The notes under the pieces were generated by a model. It saw only the letters and a list, made by a program, of their open reading frames with translations, was not told where the DNA came from and searched no databases. From NCBI RefSeq assembly GCF_000426245.1, contig NZ_AUEZ01000001.1:186001-250000 (forward strand): a DNA stretch of 64,000 bases, written 5' to 3'. A program made the translations under genes and the position numbers. Positions 34,134-44,071 of this stretch are shown here, one piece after another (within the stretch, counting starts at the first letter, position 1; the number at the start of each line of letters is the position of its first letter). This DNA is from Bradyrhizobium sp. Ai1a-2. Its GTDB lineage: Bacteria > Pseudomonadota > Alphaproteobacteria > Rhizobiales > Xanthobacteraceae.

Positions 34134-35369
34134 TTAGCTCTTCGGCCAGAACGGCTGCGCCAGCGCGAGCTCCGGCGGGAACACCGTCACTGGCACACCG
34201 GACTGCCACTGCACGATGGTCATGCCAGCGCCGACGCGGCGGCCCTTCTCGTCGAACTTGATCTCGCCCAGTGGATAGTATTTCGAGGCACCGGCATCCA
34301 TGCTGCGCAGGGCTTCAGCGACGGCGACGCGATCGGCCTTGCCGGCTTTCTCCAGCGCATCCTTGATGACCCACATGTCGCCATAGGTGGAGATCGCGTT
34401 CTGCGTCATCCACGGTTCCTTGTAGCGGCTCTTCAGCTCAGCGATCAGCGCCTCGTGTCCCTTGGCTCCCCAGCTTGCGACGCAGGTCAGGACACCCTGA
34501 AGGAGCTCGGGACTGACGGTCTGCAGCATGTCCGGTTCGGCTATGGCAATGCCGAACGAGATGGTCGGCACCTTGCCCTGGCCGAGGCCAAACTCGTTCA
34601 TCTTTTCCAGCAGCAGTTTCGCGTCCGAAATCACGGTCGGCAGGAAGAAGAGAAGATCGGGTTTTGCCGAGCGTATCTTCTGCACCAGCGACGTCGCATC
34701 CGCGAGCGGCGGCGTGAACGTCTCGTCGACGATGAGCTGCAACTGGTTTTCCGCCAAGAGGCCTTCGCGCATCGATTTCGCCGACGCGATGGAAGCCGCA
34801 GTATTGTCAGTGAGGATCGCAACCGTCTTCGGCCGCTTGCCGGAAGCCGTCTCCGCCAGCCTGATGATCTGCGGCAGCGCCTGACGAGCCTGCGAGCCCG
34901 CGGTTGCCGAGGTCTGGAACACATATTTGAAGCCGCGATCAGTGATCAGGTCCGAGTAGGAGAGCGTGAGGACGGGCAGGTTGGCGCGCTCGGTCACTTC
35001 GGTGACCGCGAGCGTGAACGAGGAGAGATAGGCGCCGCTCGCGGCAACCAAATCGGACTCCTGCGCCACCATGCGCTGGGCGGCATTCTTGGCCTTTTCC
35101 GTGGTATCGCCGGAATCCAGCACCACGAGTTTCAGCTTGGCGCCGCCGAGCGCCTTGATGCCGCCTTGGGCATTGATGTGATCGACAGCCATTTCGGCGC
35201 CTTCTCGCATCACTGTCCCGGGCCGCGCATAGAGCCCGGAGATCGGCACCAGAAGGCCTACCTTCACCTCGGAGGGCTGCTGCGCCCGGGCGCGGGATGC
35301 GATCAGCATGCCGGAGGCGCCCGCAAGCAGCGTTCGCCGCGTCATTGTGGTTCGGTTCTTCGCTATCAT
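34134..35369 (-). CDS. Branched-chain-type ABC transporter substrate-binding protein (copy 1)
   Basis: This 411-residue periplasmic-binding protein (Peripla_BP_6) has a twin-arginine-like leader (TRRTLLAGASGMLIASRARA). Core segments are VGLLVPISGLYARPG, VVLDSGDTTEKAKNAAQRM and VLTLSYSDLITDRGFKYVFQ. A strong GGAGGA precedes ATG at 35369. It is clearly paralogous to the next protein upstream, almost residue for residue in many blocks. With LivFGMH it forms a Liv-type importer, but the ligand need not be an amino acid. Confidence 0.9.
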   Translation of the reverse strand: MIAKNRTTMTRRTLLAGASGMLIASRARAQQPSEVKVGLLVPISGLYARPGTVMREGAEMAVDHINAQGGIKALGGAKLKLVVLDSGDTTEKAKNAAQRMVAQESDLVAASGAYLSSFTLAVTEVTERANLPVLTLSYSDLITDRGFKYVFQTSATAGSQARQALPQIIRLAETASGKRPKTVAILTDNTAASIASAKSMREGLLAENQLQLIVDETFTPPLADATSLVQKIRSAKPDLLFFLPTVISDAKLLLEKMNEFGLGQGKVPTISFGIAIAEPDMLQTVSPELLQGVLTCVASWGAKGHEALIAELKSRYKEPWMTQNAISTYGDMWVIKDALEKAGKADRVAVAEALRSMDAGASKYYPLGEIKFDEKGRRVGAGMTIVQWQSGVPVTVFPPELALAQPFWPKS

Positions 35370-35405
35370 GACGATTCTCCTCCGCGAATGGCCACGAGGC
35401 TGCCG

Positions 35406-36641
35406 TCAGGATTTCTTCGGCCAGAACGGCTGCGCCTGCGCGAGTTCGGGCGGATAGACAGTGACCGGCACGCCCGATTGCCACTGCACGATGACGACGC
35501 CTGCGCCGACTCGCCGGCCCTTCTCATCGAATTTGAGCTGGCCGCCCGGATAGTATTTCGACGGGCCGGCATCCATGGTGCGGAAAGCCTGCGCGACGGC
35601 CTGGCGATCAGCCTTGCCGGCCTTCTCCAGTGCTTCCTTCATCAGCCACATGTCGCCATATGTCGAGATGACGTTCTGCGTCATCCAGGGCTCCTTGTAT
35701 TTGGCCTTGAGCTCCGCGATCAGATCCTCATGACCCTTCGACCCCCAATTAGCGACAATCGTCATGATCCCTTGCACGACGTCGGGGCTGACGCTTTGCA
35801 GCATGTCCGGCTCTGCGATGGTGATGCTGAAGGAGACGGTCGGAATCTTGCCCTGGCCGAGGCCGAATTCGCTGATCTTTTCGAGCCCGAGCTTCGCGTC
35901 CGAGACAGCGTTGGGCATGAACAGCAGGAGGTCGGGTTTCGCAGAACGGACCTTCTGGATCAGGGGAGTGGCATCGGACAAGGGAGGCGTCCAGACCTCC
36001 TCGACGACGAGTTGCAGTCCTTCCTGCGCGAGCAGCTTTTCCTTGAGGGCCTTGGCGGTCGCGACCGAGGTCGCAGTGTTGTCCATCAACATCGCTACGG
36101 TTTTCGGCCGCTTGCCGGACGCAGCTTCGGCAAGTTTCATCAGCGTAGGCAATCCGAGTTCGGATTGACGGCTCGCCGTTGCGGCGGTCTGGAAGATATA
36201 TTTGAAGCCGCGGTCGGTCAGCAGATCCGAATAGGATAACGTCAGCACCGGTAATTCGGCGCGCTCGGTGACCTCAGTGACCGCCAGAGTGAAGGAGGAG
36301 AGATAGGCGCCGGTGGCGGCGACGAGGTCGGGCTCCTGCGCCACCATGCGCTGCGCTGCGTTCTTGGCCTTCTCGGTGGTGTCGCCGCAGTCGATCACGA
36401 CCAGCTTCAGCTTTGCGCCGCCGAGCGCCTTGACGCCGCCCTGCGCATTGATGTGCTCGATGCCCATCTCGGCGCCCATCTTCATCACCTGACCGGGCCG
36501 GGTATAGATGCCGGACAGCGGTACGATCAGGCCGACCTTGACCTCAGCCGGTTGTTGCGCGCGCGCGACGCGCGTAACGCCGATGGCGGCGGCAGCCGAC
36601 AGCACGGTACGGCGGGTCAATCCCTTGGTCGTCTTGTTCAT
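35406..36641 (-). CDS. Branched-chain-type ABC transporter substrate-binding protein (copy 2)
   Basis: This 411-residue paralogue of the neighbouring protein has the leader LTRRTVLSAAAAIGVTRVARA and the same core blocks (VGLIVPLSGIYTRPG, VVIDCGDTTEKAKNAAQRM). I chose ATG at 36641 with GGGAGGGAG upstream; longer frames run into the livF end. The tandem pair ends in nearly the same peptide (AQPFWPK). It precedes copy 1 by 36 bp in one transcription unit. Two receptors for one transporter may widen ligand range. Confidence 0.9.
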   Translation of the reverse strand: MNKTTKGLTRRTVLSAAAAIGVTRVARAQQPAEVKVGLIVPLSGIYTRPGQVMKMGAEMGIEHINAQGGVKALGGAKLKLVVIDCGDTTEKAKNAAQRMVAQEPDLVAATGAYLSSFTLAVTEVTERAELPVLTLSYSDLLTDRGFKYIFQTAATASRQSELGLPTLMKLAEAASGKRPKTVAMLMDNTATSVATAKALKEKLLAQEGLQLVVEEVWTPPLSDATPLIQKVRSAKPDLLLFMPNAVSDAKLGLEKISEFGLGQGKIPTVSFSITIAEPDMLQSVSPDVVQGIMTIVANWGSKGHEDLIAELKAKYKEPWMTQNVISTYGDMWLMKEALEKAGKADRQAVAQAFRTMDAGPSKYYPGGQLKFDEKGRRVGAGVVIVQWQSGVPVTVYPPELAQAQPFWPKKS

Positions 36642-36675
36642 CTTGTTTTCTCCCTCCCCATTGTTCGTTGGCTCG

Positions 36676-37383
36676 TCACATGCCGAGATAGGCTTTGCGC
36701 ACGCGATCGTCGGTGCGCAGGGTTTCGTTGTTGCCCTCGAGCACGACGCGTCCGGCTTCGAGGACATAGCCGTGATCGGCGGATTCCAGCGCCTCCGCCA
36801 CGCGCTGCTCGACCAGCAGCATGGTCAGGCCGGACTGCTGGCGGATTTCGATCAGCCGCTCGAAGATGAAATCGGCGGTCGATGGCGCAAGCCCCATCGA
36901 GGGCTCGTCGAGCATCAGCAGTTTTGGCGAGGAGGCGAGCCCGCGCCCGATCGCGAGCATCTGCTGCTGGCCGCCGGACAGGGTGCCCGCGAATTGGCCG
37001 CGGCGCTCCGCGAGCACCGGTAGCCACGCGAAGATGCGTTCGATGTTCGACGCCCAGTCGCGCCGGCCGCTCTCGGTCATCGCGCCCATTTCCAGGTTCT
37101 CCATCACCGTCAGCGAAGGGAAAACCTGCCGGCCCTCGGGGACGTGCGCGATCCCAAGGTGGGCCCGCTGCGCAGGCGGGACTGCGAGGAGGTCGACACC
37201 GTTAAAGGAGATTTCGCCGCCGCTCGGCTTCAGGATGCCGGAAATGGTCTTGAACAGGGTGGTCTTGCCGGCGCCGTTGGGTCCGACGATGGCGACGAAC
37301 TGACCTGCATCGACATTGATGGACACGCCGTTCAGGACGGGCTTTGCCGAATAGCCAGCGCTCAATCCCTCAATGCGGAGCAT
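36676..37383 (-). CDS. livF: Liv-type ABC transporter ATPase, LivF
   Basis: This 235-residue ATPase has Walker A GPNGAGKTTLFK, Q-loop, signature LSGGQQQMLAIGRGLAS and Walker B LLMLDEPSMGLAPS, all in LivF form. It overlaps the end of the LivM-LivG fusion gene by 14 bp. It drives import together with the fused LivG domain. Confidence 0.92.
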   Translation of the reverse strand: MLRIEGLSAGYSAKPVLNGVSINVDAGQFVAIVGPNGAGKTTLFKTISGILKPSGGEISFNGVDLLAVPPAQRAHLGIAHVPEGRQVFPSLTVMENLEMGAMTESGRRDWASNIERIFAWLPVLAERRGQFAGTLSGGQQQMLAIGRGLASSPKLLMLDEPSMGLAPSTADFIFERLIEIRQQSGLTMLLVEQRVAEALESADHGYVLEAGRVVLEGNNETLRTDDRVRKAYLGM

Positions 37384-39148
37384 GGGCCATCCATTTCTTG
37401 CCGAGATAGGCCTCGATCACCCGGTTGTCGCGCGTGACCACCTCCGGCTCGCCCTCGGTGATGACGGCGCCGTGGTCGAGCACGAGGAAGCTGTCGACCA
37501 GGCGAACCATCGCCTGCATCGTGTGCTCGATGATGGCGATCGTCATGCCGTCGCGGGCAAGCTGCTGGATCACAGCCACGACCTCGTCCGCCTCGCCATG
37601 GCCCAAGCCTGGAAGCGTCTCGTCGAGCAACAGGATGCGCGGCTGGCCCGCGAGTGCGCGAGCGAGCTCCATCAGCCGCAGTTCCTTGGTCGAAAGCTCG
37701 CCGGCGATGCGGTCTGCCACCGCGGAGAGGCCGACGCGCGCGATCGCGTCGGCGGCGAGCTTTCGCGCCTCTTCGTCCGTTCGCGCGCGCACATAGGCGC
37801 CGACCACGACATTGTCGAGGATCGACATGCGCAGGAATGGACGCATGACCTGGAAGGTGCGGCCGATGCCGGCCTCGCAGATCGTGTGCGGCCGCTCGCC
37901 GGACATGTTGCGGCCGTCAATCAACACTTCGCCCTGGTTCGGTCGCAGGAAGCCGTTCAGGAGATTGAACAGCGTCGTCTTGCCGGCGCCGTTCGGGCCG
38001 ATGATGCCGAGGATTTCGTTCTTGTGCAGTTTGAAGCTGACGTTCTGGACGGCTTTCAAGCCGCCGAACGAGCGGGATAGGTTCCGCACCTCGAGCACAA
38101 CTTCGCCGGTTGCGGCACGCTGCCGGGCTGGCCGCGGCGCCGCCACGGTTGTTGCCGGGGCATGCGACTCGTCCAGCGTTGCGGTCGCTTTCGGCGCAAG
38201 CCGCTTGCGCAGGAGATCCCGCAATTTCCAGAACAATCCTTCCGGGGCGACCAGGATGACGCAGATGATGGCAAAACCGAAGATCACGCCCTGAATGCCG
38301 GGGAAACGCGCGCCGGCTTCGGCGTGCAGCGTCTCAGCCAACGGGATCAGGATCACGGACCCGATGACAGGGCCCCAGACGGTGCCGACGCCGCCGAACA
38401 TGGCAACCGTCAGCGCCTGCGCGGACACCAGCATCCCGAACACCGACTGCGGGGTGACCACCAGGAGCACCTGCGCATAGAACGCGCCGATGGCGGCGGC
38501 GACCGCACCGCTGAGCGTGATCGCGCGCAGTTTCCAGGCCAGCGTATTGATGCCCGCGGCTTCGGCCGCGGCCTCGTTCTGCTTGATTGCGAGCAGCGCC
38601 ATGCCGAAGCGGGAACGCTCGATGACCCGTGTCAGCAGGATCGTGGCGAGCATGATCGCCAGCGCCAGTAACGTGTAGAGCCGGGGATCGGCAAATTGCA
38701 TATAGGCGATCGGGGCGTCGCGCTTGATCGGGAGCGTGACCTCCTGGAAGCCGAGCCACTCGAACACGTAGAGAATGGCGAGCGGATACGCCAGCATTGC
38801 CAGAGCGAAATAGTGGCCTTGCAGGCGAAAAGTCGGAAATCCTATCAGCAGCCCGGCAATGCCACCGAGCATTGCGGCGACCGGAATCAGAAGCCACGGC
38901 GACAGATCGAAGTAGATTTGTCCGAGCGCTGTCGTATAGGCGCCGATGCCGAAAAAGGCTGCGTGCCCGAACGAGATCAGTCCGGTGTATCCGCTCAGCA
39001 GATTCCAGGACAGCCCGAACACCGCCCACACCGGCACCAGCGTCAGAACCAGTTGATAGTACGAGTTGGTGACGCTGAGCGAGATCGCCGCATAGGCGAT
39101 CGTGAAGACGAGGGCAGGGACCAGCGAGCGCAATTGGGGCACGGTCAT
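37370..39148 (-). CDS. Fused LivM permease-LivG ATPase
   Basis: This 592-residue protein joins a LivM permease (about 1-320, eight or so hydrophobic helices, with NLLSGYTGLISFGHAAFFGIGAY) to a LivG ATPase. A Pro/Ala-rich linker lies at about 325-350. The ATPase shows Walker A GPNGAGKTTLFNLL, signature LSTKELRLMELARALAG and Walker B ILLLDETLPGL. Separate genes are the usual state; fusions of this kind are known in alphaproteobacteria. It overlaps livH by 4 bp and livF by 14 bp. Confidence 0.92.
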   Translation of the reverse strand: MTVPQLRSLVPALVFTIAYAAISLSVTNSYYQLVLTLVPVWAVFGLSWNLLSGYTGLISFGHAAFFGIGAYTTALGQIYFDLSPWLLIPVAAMLGGIAGLLIGFPTFRLQGHYFALAMLAYPLAILYVFEWLGFQEVTLPIKRDAPIAYMQFADPRLYTLLALAIMLATILLTRVIERSRFGMALLAIKQNEAAAEAAGINTLAWKLRAITLSGAVAAAIGAFYAQVLLVVTPQSVFGMLVSAQALTVAMFGGVGTVWGPVIGSVILIPLAETLHAEAGARFPGIQGVIFGFAIICVILVAPEGLFWKLRDLLRKRLAPKATATLDESHAPATTVAAPRPARQRAATGEVVLEVRNLSRSFGGLKAVQNVSFKLHKNEILGIIGPNGAGKTTLFNLLNGFLRPNQGEVLIDGRNMSGERPHTICEAGIGRTFQVMRPFLRMSILDNVVVGAYVRARTDEEARKLAADAIARVGLSAVADRIAGELSTKELRLMELARALAGQPRILLLDETLPGLGHGEADEVVAVIQQLARDGMTIAIIEHTMQAMVRLVDSFLVLDHGAVITEGEPEVVTRDNRVIEAYLGKKWMAHAPH

Positions 39149-40080
39149 GTCCTCTCGACCATGCGCCCGAAGAAGCCTTGCGGGCGGAAGAAGATGATGA
39201 GGAGGAACACGACAAAGATCGCCGCGTTCTGCAACTGCGTCGGCAGGATCAGCGTCGACATCTGCTGGACCAGCCCGATCGTCATGCCACCCCAGAAGGC
39301 GCCGATGATGCTGCCCATGCCGCCGAGAACGACGCCGGCGTACATGACGATGACGTATTCGAGCCCGACGAAGGGATGGAACGGGTAATTGGTGGCGAGC
39401 AGGCCGCCTGCTATCGCCGTGATGCCGGAGCCGAGCGCGAAGGCGGTACGGTGCGCACGATCGACGTCAATGCCCATATAGGTCGCAGCGGTCGGATTGT
39501 CGGCGGCGGCGCGAAGCGATTTGCCGATCCGCGACCGTGCGATCAACAGCGACAGCAGCGTCATGATCAGCAGCGAGACGACCGCGTCGATGCCGCGCGC
39601 TTTGTTGATGAAGATGCTCATGTCGAAGAATGGGCCGAGTTCCCAGGCCGAACTCGACAATGGCGTGCGGATCGAAGCCAGCACCGATCCGAAGATGATA
39701 AGGCCGCCGTTCTGGAGGATCAGCGCAATGCCGAGCGTCAGGATGAGCTGGGCGTAGTGACCTTCACCCTCGAGCGAGGCGGTGCGCGTACCCGACACAT
39801 GCGAAATCAGGGTAAGGTGGACAAAATAGCCGAACAGCGCGAGCACCGGACCGGCCAGCAGGATCGCAATGAATGGCCCGACAGCATTGCCGAAGACGGC
39901 CTGGACGCCAGCGGCGGTGAACAGGTAAAAGGCGACATACATGCCAAGCATCATGAAATCGCCATGGGCGAAGTTGATGACCCGCATGACGCCGAAGATC
40001 AGGCCAAGCCCGACGCACATCAGGCCGTAAACGGCACCGATGAGCAGACCTGCGGCGAGCGCTTGCAGAAATCCTTCCAT
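39145..40080 (-). CDS. livH: Liv-type ABC transporter permease, LivH
   Basis: This 311-residue inner-membrane permease has the LivH opening FLQALAAGLLIGAVYGLMCVGL and INFAHGDFMMLGMY, then AADNPTAATYMGIDVDR. I chose ATG at 40080 with GGAG about 9 nt upstream. TTG at 40086 is an alternative. It is the first transporter gene of the set and overlaps the fusion gene by 4 bp. Confidence 0.9.
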   Translation of the reverse strand: MEGFLQALAAGLLIGAVYGLMCVGLGLIFGVMRVINFAHGDFMMLGMYVAFYLFTAAGVQAVFGNAVGPFIAILLAGPVLALFGYFVHLTLISHVSGTRTASLEGEGHYAQLILTLGIALILQNGGLIIFGSVLASIRTPLSSSAWELGPFFDMSIFINKARGIDAVVSLLIMTLLSLLIARSRIGKSLRAAADNPTAATYMGIDVDRAHRTAFALGSGITAIAGGLLATNYPFHPFVGLEYVIVMYAGVVLGGMGSIIGAFWGGMTIGLVQQMSTLILPTQLQNAAIFVVFLLIIFFRPQGFFGRMVERT

Positions 40081-40192
40081 CAGCAAGGTCTCCGCGGGGC
40101 AGGGACAGGGCAGGTCTGCCGGCAGTCCCTTGTCGTCGCTGCAACGCTGGTCTCCCGGTCCGCCATTTCACCTCCGCAATATCAGGCGTTTC

Positions 40193-41590
40193 CTATGATG
40201 CCGACCACAAAATCCGCTCCGGCGATTCCAGCCGGCATTGCGCCGCAATCACGCTGGCATCGCCAAGCTGCTCGCAGCCATCGACGAATTGTTCGAGGCG
40301 TTGCGCGCGATCTTCGCCGATGACGCGCGTTGCCGCAGTTCGAAAGCGAGTGCGAATATCTGTAGACGTAGCCGGAACCACGTCGGCCAGAGCGTGTCTG
40401 ATCGTCCTTCCGTCACGCAGGAGCACGGTCACTTCCGCGCCTTGCTTGCCGGGGAAGGAGGCGGTGAAGCCGGGATCACTCCGCAGGCTGGTTGCTGCAA
40501 CGAGATGGAGGATTTCGGGATCGTCCAGCGCCGCGTAGTTCTCTTCCTCGATCTCGCCGCGGGCAAGCGTTGCTGCGACGCTGAACGGAATGCTCATCTT
40601 CGCCTGGAGTGCGTTTTGGTAGGGCCCCTTCGAGTCGCATCCGGGATAGCGAACGGCAGCATCCGGAGCGCGGATGACGATGCGGTCAACGTCATCCATG
40701 CTGGCGAGTTCGTGCGAGGCTCGGAGTGCAGCCTGTGCTGCGGTTTGGGCAAAATTGCAGGCCGGTGCCGGTTTGTTGTAGACGGCCATGATCTCGCACT
40801 CGCCGGCGGCGAAGAGTTCGATGCTGACGGGCGCTGTCTCGCGCCGATAGGCGGCGAACAGGCCGGCTTCGCCTTCGAGGATCGTCTCCGACCCAAATGC
40901 GCCGGCTGCGGCGAGGCCTATTGCCTTGATCGCGTTGCTCGCAGCGAAGCCAGGATGAAAATACATGTCCGAAGCGCCGGTGTGCGGCCACTGGTTCAGA
41001 CCACTCGAGGTATTGGCGGCGATTGCCATGGCGCTGGTCGCGGCGTCTTCGGATAGTCCGAGCGCATAGCTTCCGGCCAGCGCCGCACCAAGCGGCGCAA
41101 CCAGTCCCGTCGGGCGGTAGAGGCGTGCGAGGTCGGACGTAAGGAGAGCGCGACCGATGCGTGCGCCGGTCTCGTAACCGATGATGGCGGCAGCGAGCAG
41201 GGTTGTGCCACGCAGCGGCGCCTGCTCCGATAGCGCCAGCAGGGTTGGCCAGATCACGACGCCATGATGCGATATGCTGGCGGCATGCATGTCTTCGCGC
41301 ACCAGGCCGTGTCCCATCACGGCGTTGGCGAAAGCGGCTTCAGCCGCCGAGGCAAGGCGCGAGGTACCGATGATGGTTGCGCCGTCGCCGGTGGCGTGCG
41401 CGATCGTAACTGCCTGACGGCTCCAGGGATGAGCGCTTGCTTCGAAGGCGCAGGACAGGAAATCGAACAGGCAGAGCTTTGCCTTCGCGATCACATCGGG
41501 GCCGAAATCCCCGAGATCAACGGCAAGCGCGGATCGCGCCATCTGCCGCGCGAGCGATGCCTTGCCGGATCCGGTCGGGCCGATCGTCAT
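40193..41590 (-). CDS. MmgE/PrpD family protein (copy 1)
   Basis: This protein of about 465 residues has the MmgE/PrpD fold: a helical N-terminus (KAKLCLFDFLSCAFEASAHP), ANAVMGHGLVREDMH, HPGFAASNAIKAIGLAAAGAFG and the KPAPACNFAQTAAQAAL lid region. The family includes 2-methylcitrate dehydratase, cis-aconitate decarboxylase and iminodisuccinate epimerase. The activity here is unknown. I chose ATG at 41590; a longer frame overlaps the dehydrogenase gene. It lies downstream of that gene in the same direction. Confidence 0.85.
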   Translation of the reverse strand: MTIGPTGSGKASLARQMARSALAVDLGDFGPDVIAKAKLCLFDFLSCAFEASAHPWSRQAVTIAHATGDGATIIGTSRLASAAEAAFANAVMGHGLVREDMHAASISHHGVVIWPTLLALSEQAPLRGTTLLAAAIIGYETGARIGRALLTSDLARLYRPTGLVAPLGAALAGSYALGLSEDAATSAMAIAANTSSGLNQWPHTGASDMYFHPGFAASNAIKAIGLAAAGAFGSETILEGEAGLFAAYRRETAPVSIELFAAGECEIMAVYNKPAPACNFAQTAAQAALRASHELASMDDVDRIVIRAPDAAVRYPGCDSKGPYQNALQAKMSIPFSVAATLARGEIEEENYAALDDPEILHLVAATSLRSDPGFTASFPGKQGAEVTVLLRDGRTIRHALADVVPATSTDIRTRFRTAATRVIGEDRAQRLEQFVDGCEQLGDASVIAAQCRLESPERILWSAS

Positions 41591-41619
41591 CGCGATCGCT
41601 GCTCCTTGAAGCGTTGTGA

Positions 41620-42513
41620 TCAGCCGCGCATCTGCACTCCGGCCCATTCCTCGACCACCTTGGCGATCGAGGTGAAATCGGATGCGGCGCCATATTTGGC
41701 GTTGGTAATCGCAAGCATTTGCCGCACCACGGCACCACACACCATGGGCACGCCCATGGCTTCAGCTTCGTCGACGCACAGCCGGACGTCCTTGTAGGAG
41801 AGGCCGGTGGTGAAGCCGAAATCGAAGCTGCCGGGCAGCACCGAACGAGGGAATTTGTCTTCGGACGCGCTGTTGCGGCCGCTACTGGCGTTGATGATAT
41901 CGATCAGGACCTTGGCATTGACGCCGCCCTTCACGCCCATCGCCATCGCTTCGGATGTGATGACCAGAGCCGCCGCTGCCATCAGATTGTTGGCGAGCTT
42001 GGCTGTCTGCGCAACGCCGGGCTTGTCGCCGGTGTAGAACAGCTTGCCGAAATTCTTCAGGATCGGCTGGACGGTCTCATAGGTCGTCTGCGGGCACGAC
42101 ACCATCACCGCCAGCGTGCCGTTGACGGCACCCTTGATGCCGCCACTGACGGGCGCGTCGACCAGCGTCATGCCTTTTGCTTTCAGGCCCTCTGCCACGA
42201 GCTTGGCCGTGCCCGGGCCGGTGGTCGACAGATCGATGACGATTCGCGCGCGGCTTCCGCTGCTGATCCCATCCGGACCGAGCGCGACCGCCTTCACAAT
42301 GTCGGGAGTGGGTAGGCTGGCCAGCACGATATCCGCGCGAGAGGCGACATCGGCGGGCGATTTGGCCAGGTGGGCACCGCGCTTGACCAGTGGCGCCGTC
42401 GCTTCGCTCTGTGTGTCGTAGACGACCAGCGAATAGCCTGCGTCCATCAATCGCCCTGCCATGGGGCCGCCCATGCGGCCCGTGCCAATGACGCCGAGCG
42501 TCTCTCCCGCCAT
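41620..42513 (-). CDS. NAD-dependent 3-hydroxyisobutyrate/beta-hydroxyacid dehydrogenase family protein
   Basis: The 297-residue enzyme has GVIGTGRMGGPMAGRL for NAD binding (8-23), DAPVSGGIKGA for the substrate and KLANNLMAAA with the catalytic Lys. These are the signatures of beta-hydroxyacid dehydrogenases (hydroxyisobutyrate, tartronate semialdehyde). It lies 30 bp upstream of the first PrpD gene and is divergent from the second. Oxidation of a small hydroxy acid in the island is likely. Confidence 0.88.
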   Translation of the reverse strand: MAGETLGVIGTGRMGGPMAGRLMDAGYSLVVYDTQSEATAPLVKRGAHLAKSPADVASRADIVLASLPTPDIVKAVALGPDGISSGSRARIVIDLSTTGPGTAKLVAEGLKAKGMTLVDAPVSGGIKGAVNGTLAVMVSCPQTTYETVQPILKNFGKLFYTGDKPGVAQTAKLANNLMAAAALVITSEAMAMGVKGGVNAKVLIDIINASSGRNSASEDKFPRSVLPGSFDFGFTTGLSYKDVRLCVDEAEAMGVPMVCGAVVRQMLAITNAKYGAASDFTSIAKVVEEWAGVQMRG

Positions 42514-42709
42514 CGTTCACTCCCGTGCCGCGCGTTTCCAGGACGAACGCGCTTGTTGTTATCGTCGCTTGTCGTCGTCGAGGCAGCGGTTCCTGCTCCC
42601 GCGGCCTAACTGTTCGGATTGTCAGTCAATCTGTCAAGCAGAACATTTTGTGGTCGACAGTCGGCCGCAGGTCGGCTTAAGGTTTCGGAAAAACGAGGAA
42701 TGCGCTCAG

Positions 42710-44071
42710 GTGCCACAAGAAAGGGTTTCAAGCGTCAGCCGGACGCTCGGCGAATTCATCGCCGCAGCATCATGGGCGGATGTTGCGGAGCAGGGGCATC
42801 ATGCCAAGCGGTCAATTCTCAATTTCTTCGCAACCGCACTGGGCTCTGCCCACGATCCGGCGGTAACGACGGCGTTGCGAACGTTGTCGCCGTTCAGCGG
42901 TTCTCAGACGTCGACGATCATCGGCCGTTCAGAGCGGCTCGATGCCCTGTGCGCGTCATTCATCAATGCCATCTCCGCCAACCTGCTCGACTTCGACGAC
43001 ACCCATCCCGAAACCATCATTCATCCGGCTGCGCCGGTCGCGGCTCCGGTGCTGGCACTTGGACAAGCGCGCCGGTTGCCGGGACGCGATGTGTTGACGG
43101 CACTCATTCTCGGCGTCGAGGTCGAGTGCCGCATCGGCAACGCGGTCTCGCCGCGGCACTATGCGCGTGGCTGGCATATCACCTCGACCTGCGGGATATT
43201 CGGTGCGGCCGCGGCTTGCGCAAAGCTGCTGGGACTTCCAGTAGATGGTATTGCAAGCGCGGTCGGGATCGCTGCGAGCCAATCGGCCGGCAATGTCGAG
43301 AACCTGCCGACTGCGGCCAAGAATGTGAGCGTCGGCAATGCGGCGCGGAACGGGCTTTTTGCCGCGCTGCTTGCGGAGCAGGGGTATGAGGCCGCGCCCC
43401 GCGCCATCGAAGGGCCGCTGGGCTGGGCCTGCACCATGGGCGACGAACCTGATCTCGAACGTCTGCTCGGCGGCCTCGGCAACACCTGGGAGATCGCAAG
43501 AAATACCTACAAGCCCTATCCGGCCGGCATCGTGTTCCATGCCGTCGTCGACGCTTGCTTCCGTCTTCGCGATCGAATCGGCAAGCGAACCGATCACATC
43601 GATTCTGTGACGGTGCGGGGCTCCGCATTGTTGCTGGCGCGCGGCGATCGGCCAGTCCACAACGAGCGCGATGCGCGCGTGAGTATCCATCATTGCGCGG
43701 CATGCGGCTTACTGATCGGCGCGGCCGGCATTGCGGAATTTGCGCACAAGACGGTGTTCCGACCTGACGTCGCGCAATTGCGGCAGAAGGTAACGGCTGA
43801 GCTTGACGACACGATGCCCGATGGCGCGGCCCGGGTGAGTGTGCGCCTCGTGACCGGCGAAGTCTTCACTGAGACCGTCACGTCGCCACGGGGCAGTCTG
43901 GTCGATCCGCTCACCGATCGCGATATCGAGGCCAAGCTGCGCGCGTGCGTGCGGACCGGCGGAAGCGATTGGGACGCGGACGGCGTTATCGAGGCCGTCT
44001 GGCAAATCGATGAGCTCGATGACATCTCCGAATTGATGCAACGCTCTCCAAACCTGAAAGGACGATCATGA
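42710..44071 (+). CDS. MmgE/PrpD family protein (copy 2)
   Basis: This protein of about 453 residues is only distantly like copy 1. It has NAISANLLDFDDTHPETIIHPAAPVAAPVLALG and HITSTCGIFGAAAACAKLLGL, both typical of the family, then NTYKPYPAGIVFHAVVDAC. I chose GTG at 42710, with GAGGAA 9 nt upstream. The frame is open further upstream, but that part lacks family similarity and runs into the divergent promoter. It overlaps the CMD gene by 4 bp. An epimerase, dehydratase or decarboxylase role on a polycarboxylate is inferred from family. Confidence 0.83.
   Translation: MPQERVSSVSRTLGEFIAAASWADVAEQGHHAKRSILNFFATALGSAHDPAVTTALRTLSPFSGSQTSTIIGRSERLDALCASFINAISANLLDFDDTHPETIIHPAAPVAAPVLALGQARRLPGRDVLTALILGVEVECRIGNAVSPRHYARGWHITSTCGIFGAAAACAKLLGLPVDGIASAVGIAASQSAGNVENLPTAAKNVSVGNAARNGLFAALLAEQGYEAAPRAIEGPLGWACTMGDEPDLERLLGGLGNTWEIARNTYKPYPAGIVFHAVVDACFRLRDRIGKRTDHIDSVTVRGSALLLARGDRPVHNERDARVSIHHCAACGLLIGAAGIAEFAHKTVFRPDVAQLRQKVTAELDDTMPDGAARVSVRLVTGEVFTETVTSPRGSLVDPLTDRDIEAKLRACVRTGGSDWDADGVIEAVWQIDELDDISELMQRSPNLKGRS

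Noticed and set aside
34002..36239. 745-codon plus-strand open frame opposite the Liv binding proteins
   Set aside because: Antisense to two clear receptor genes; its internal repetition only mirrors their duplication.
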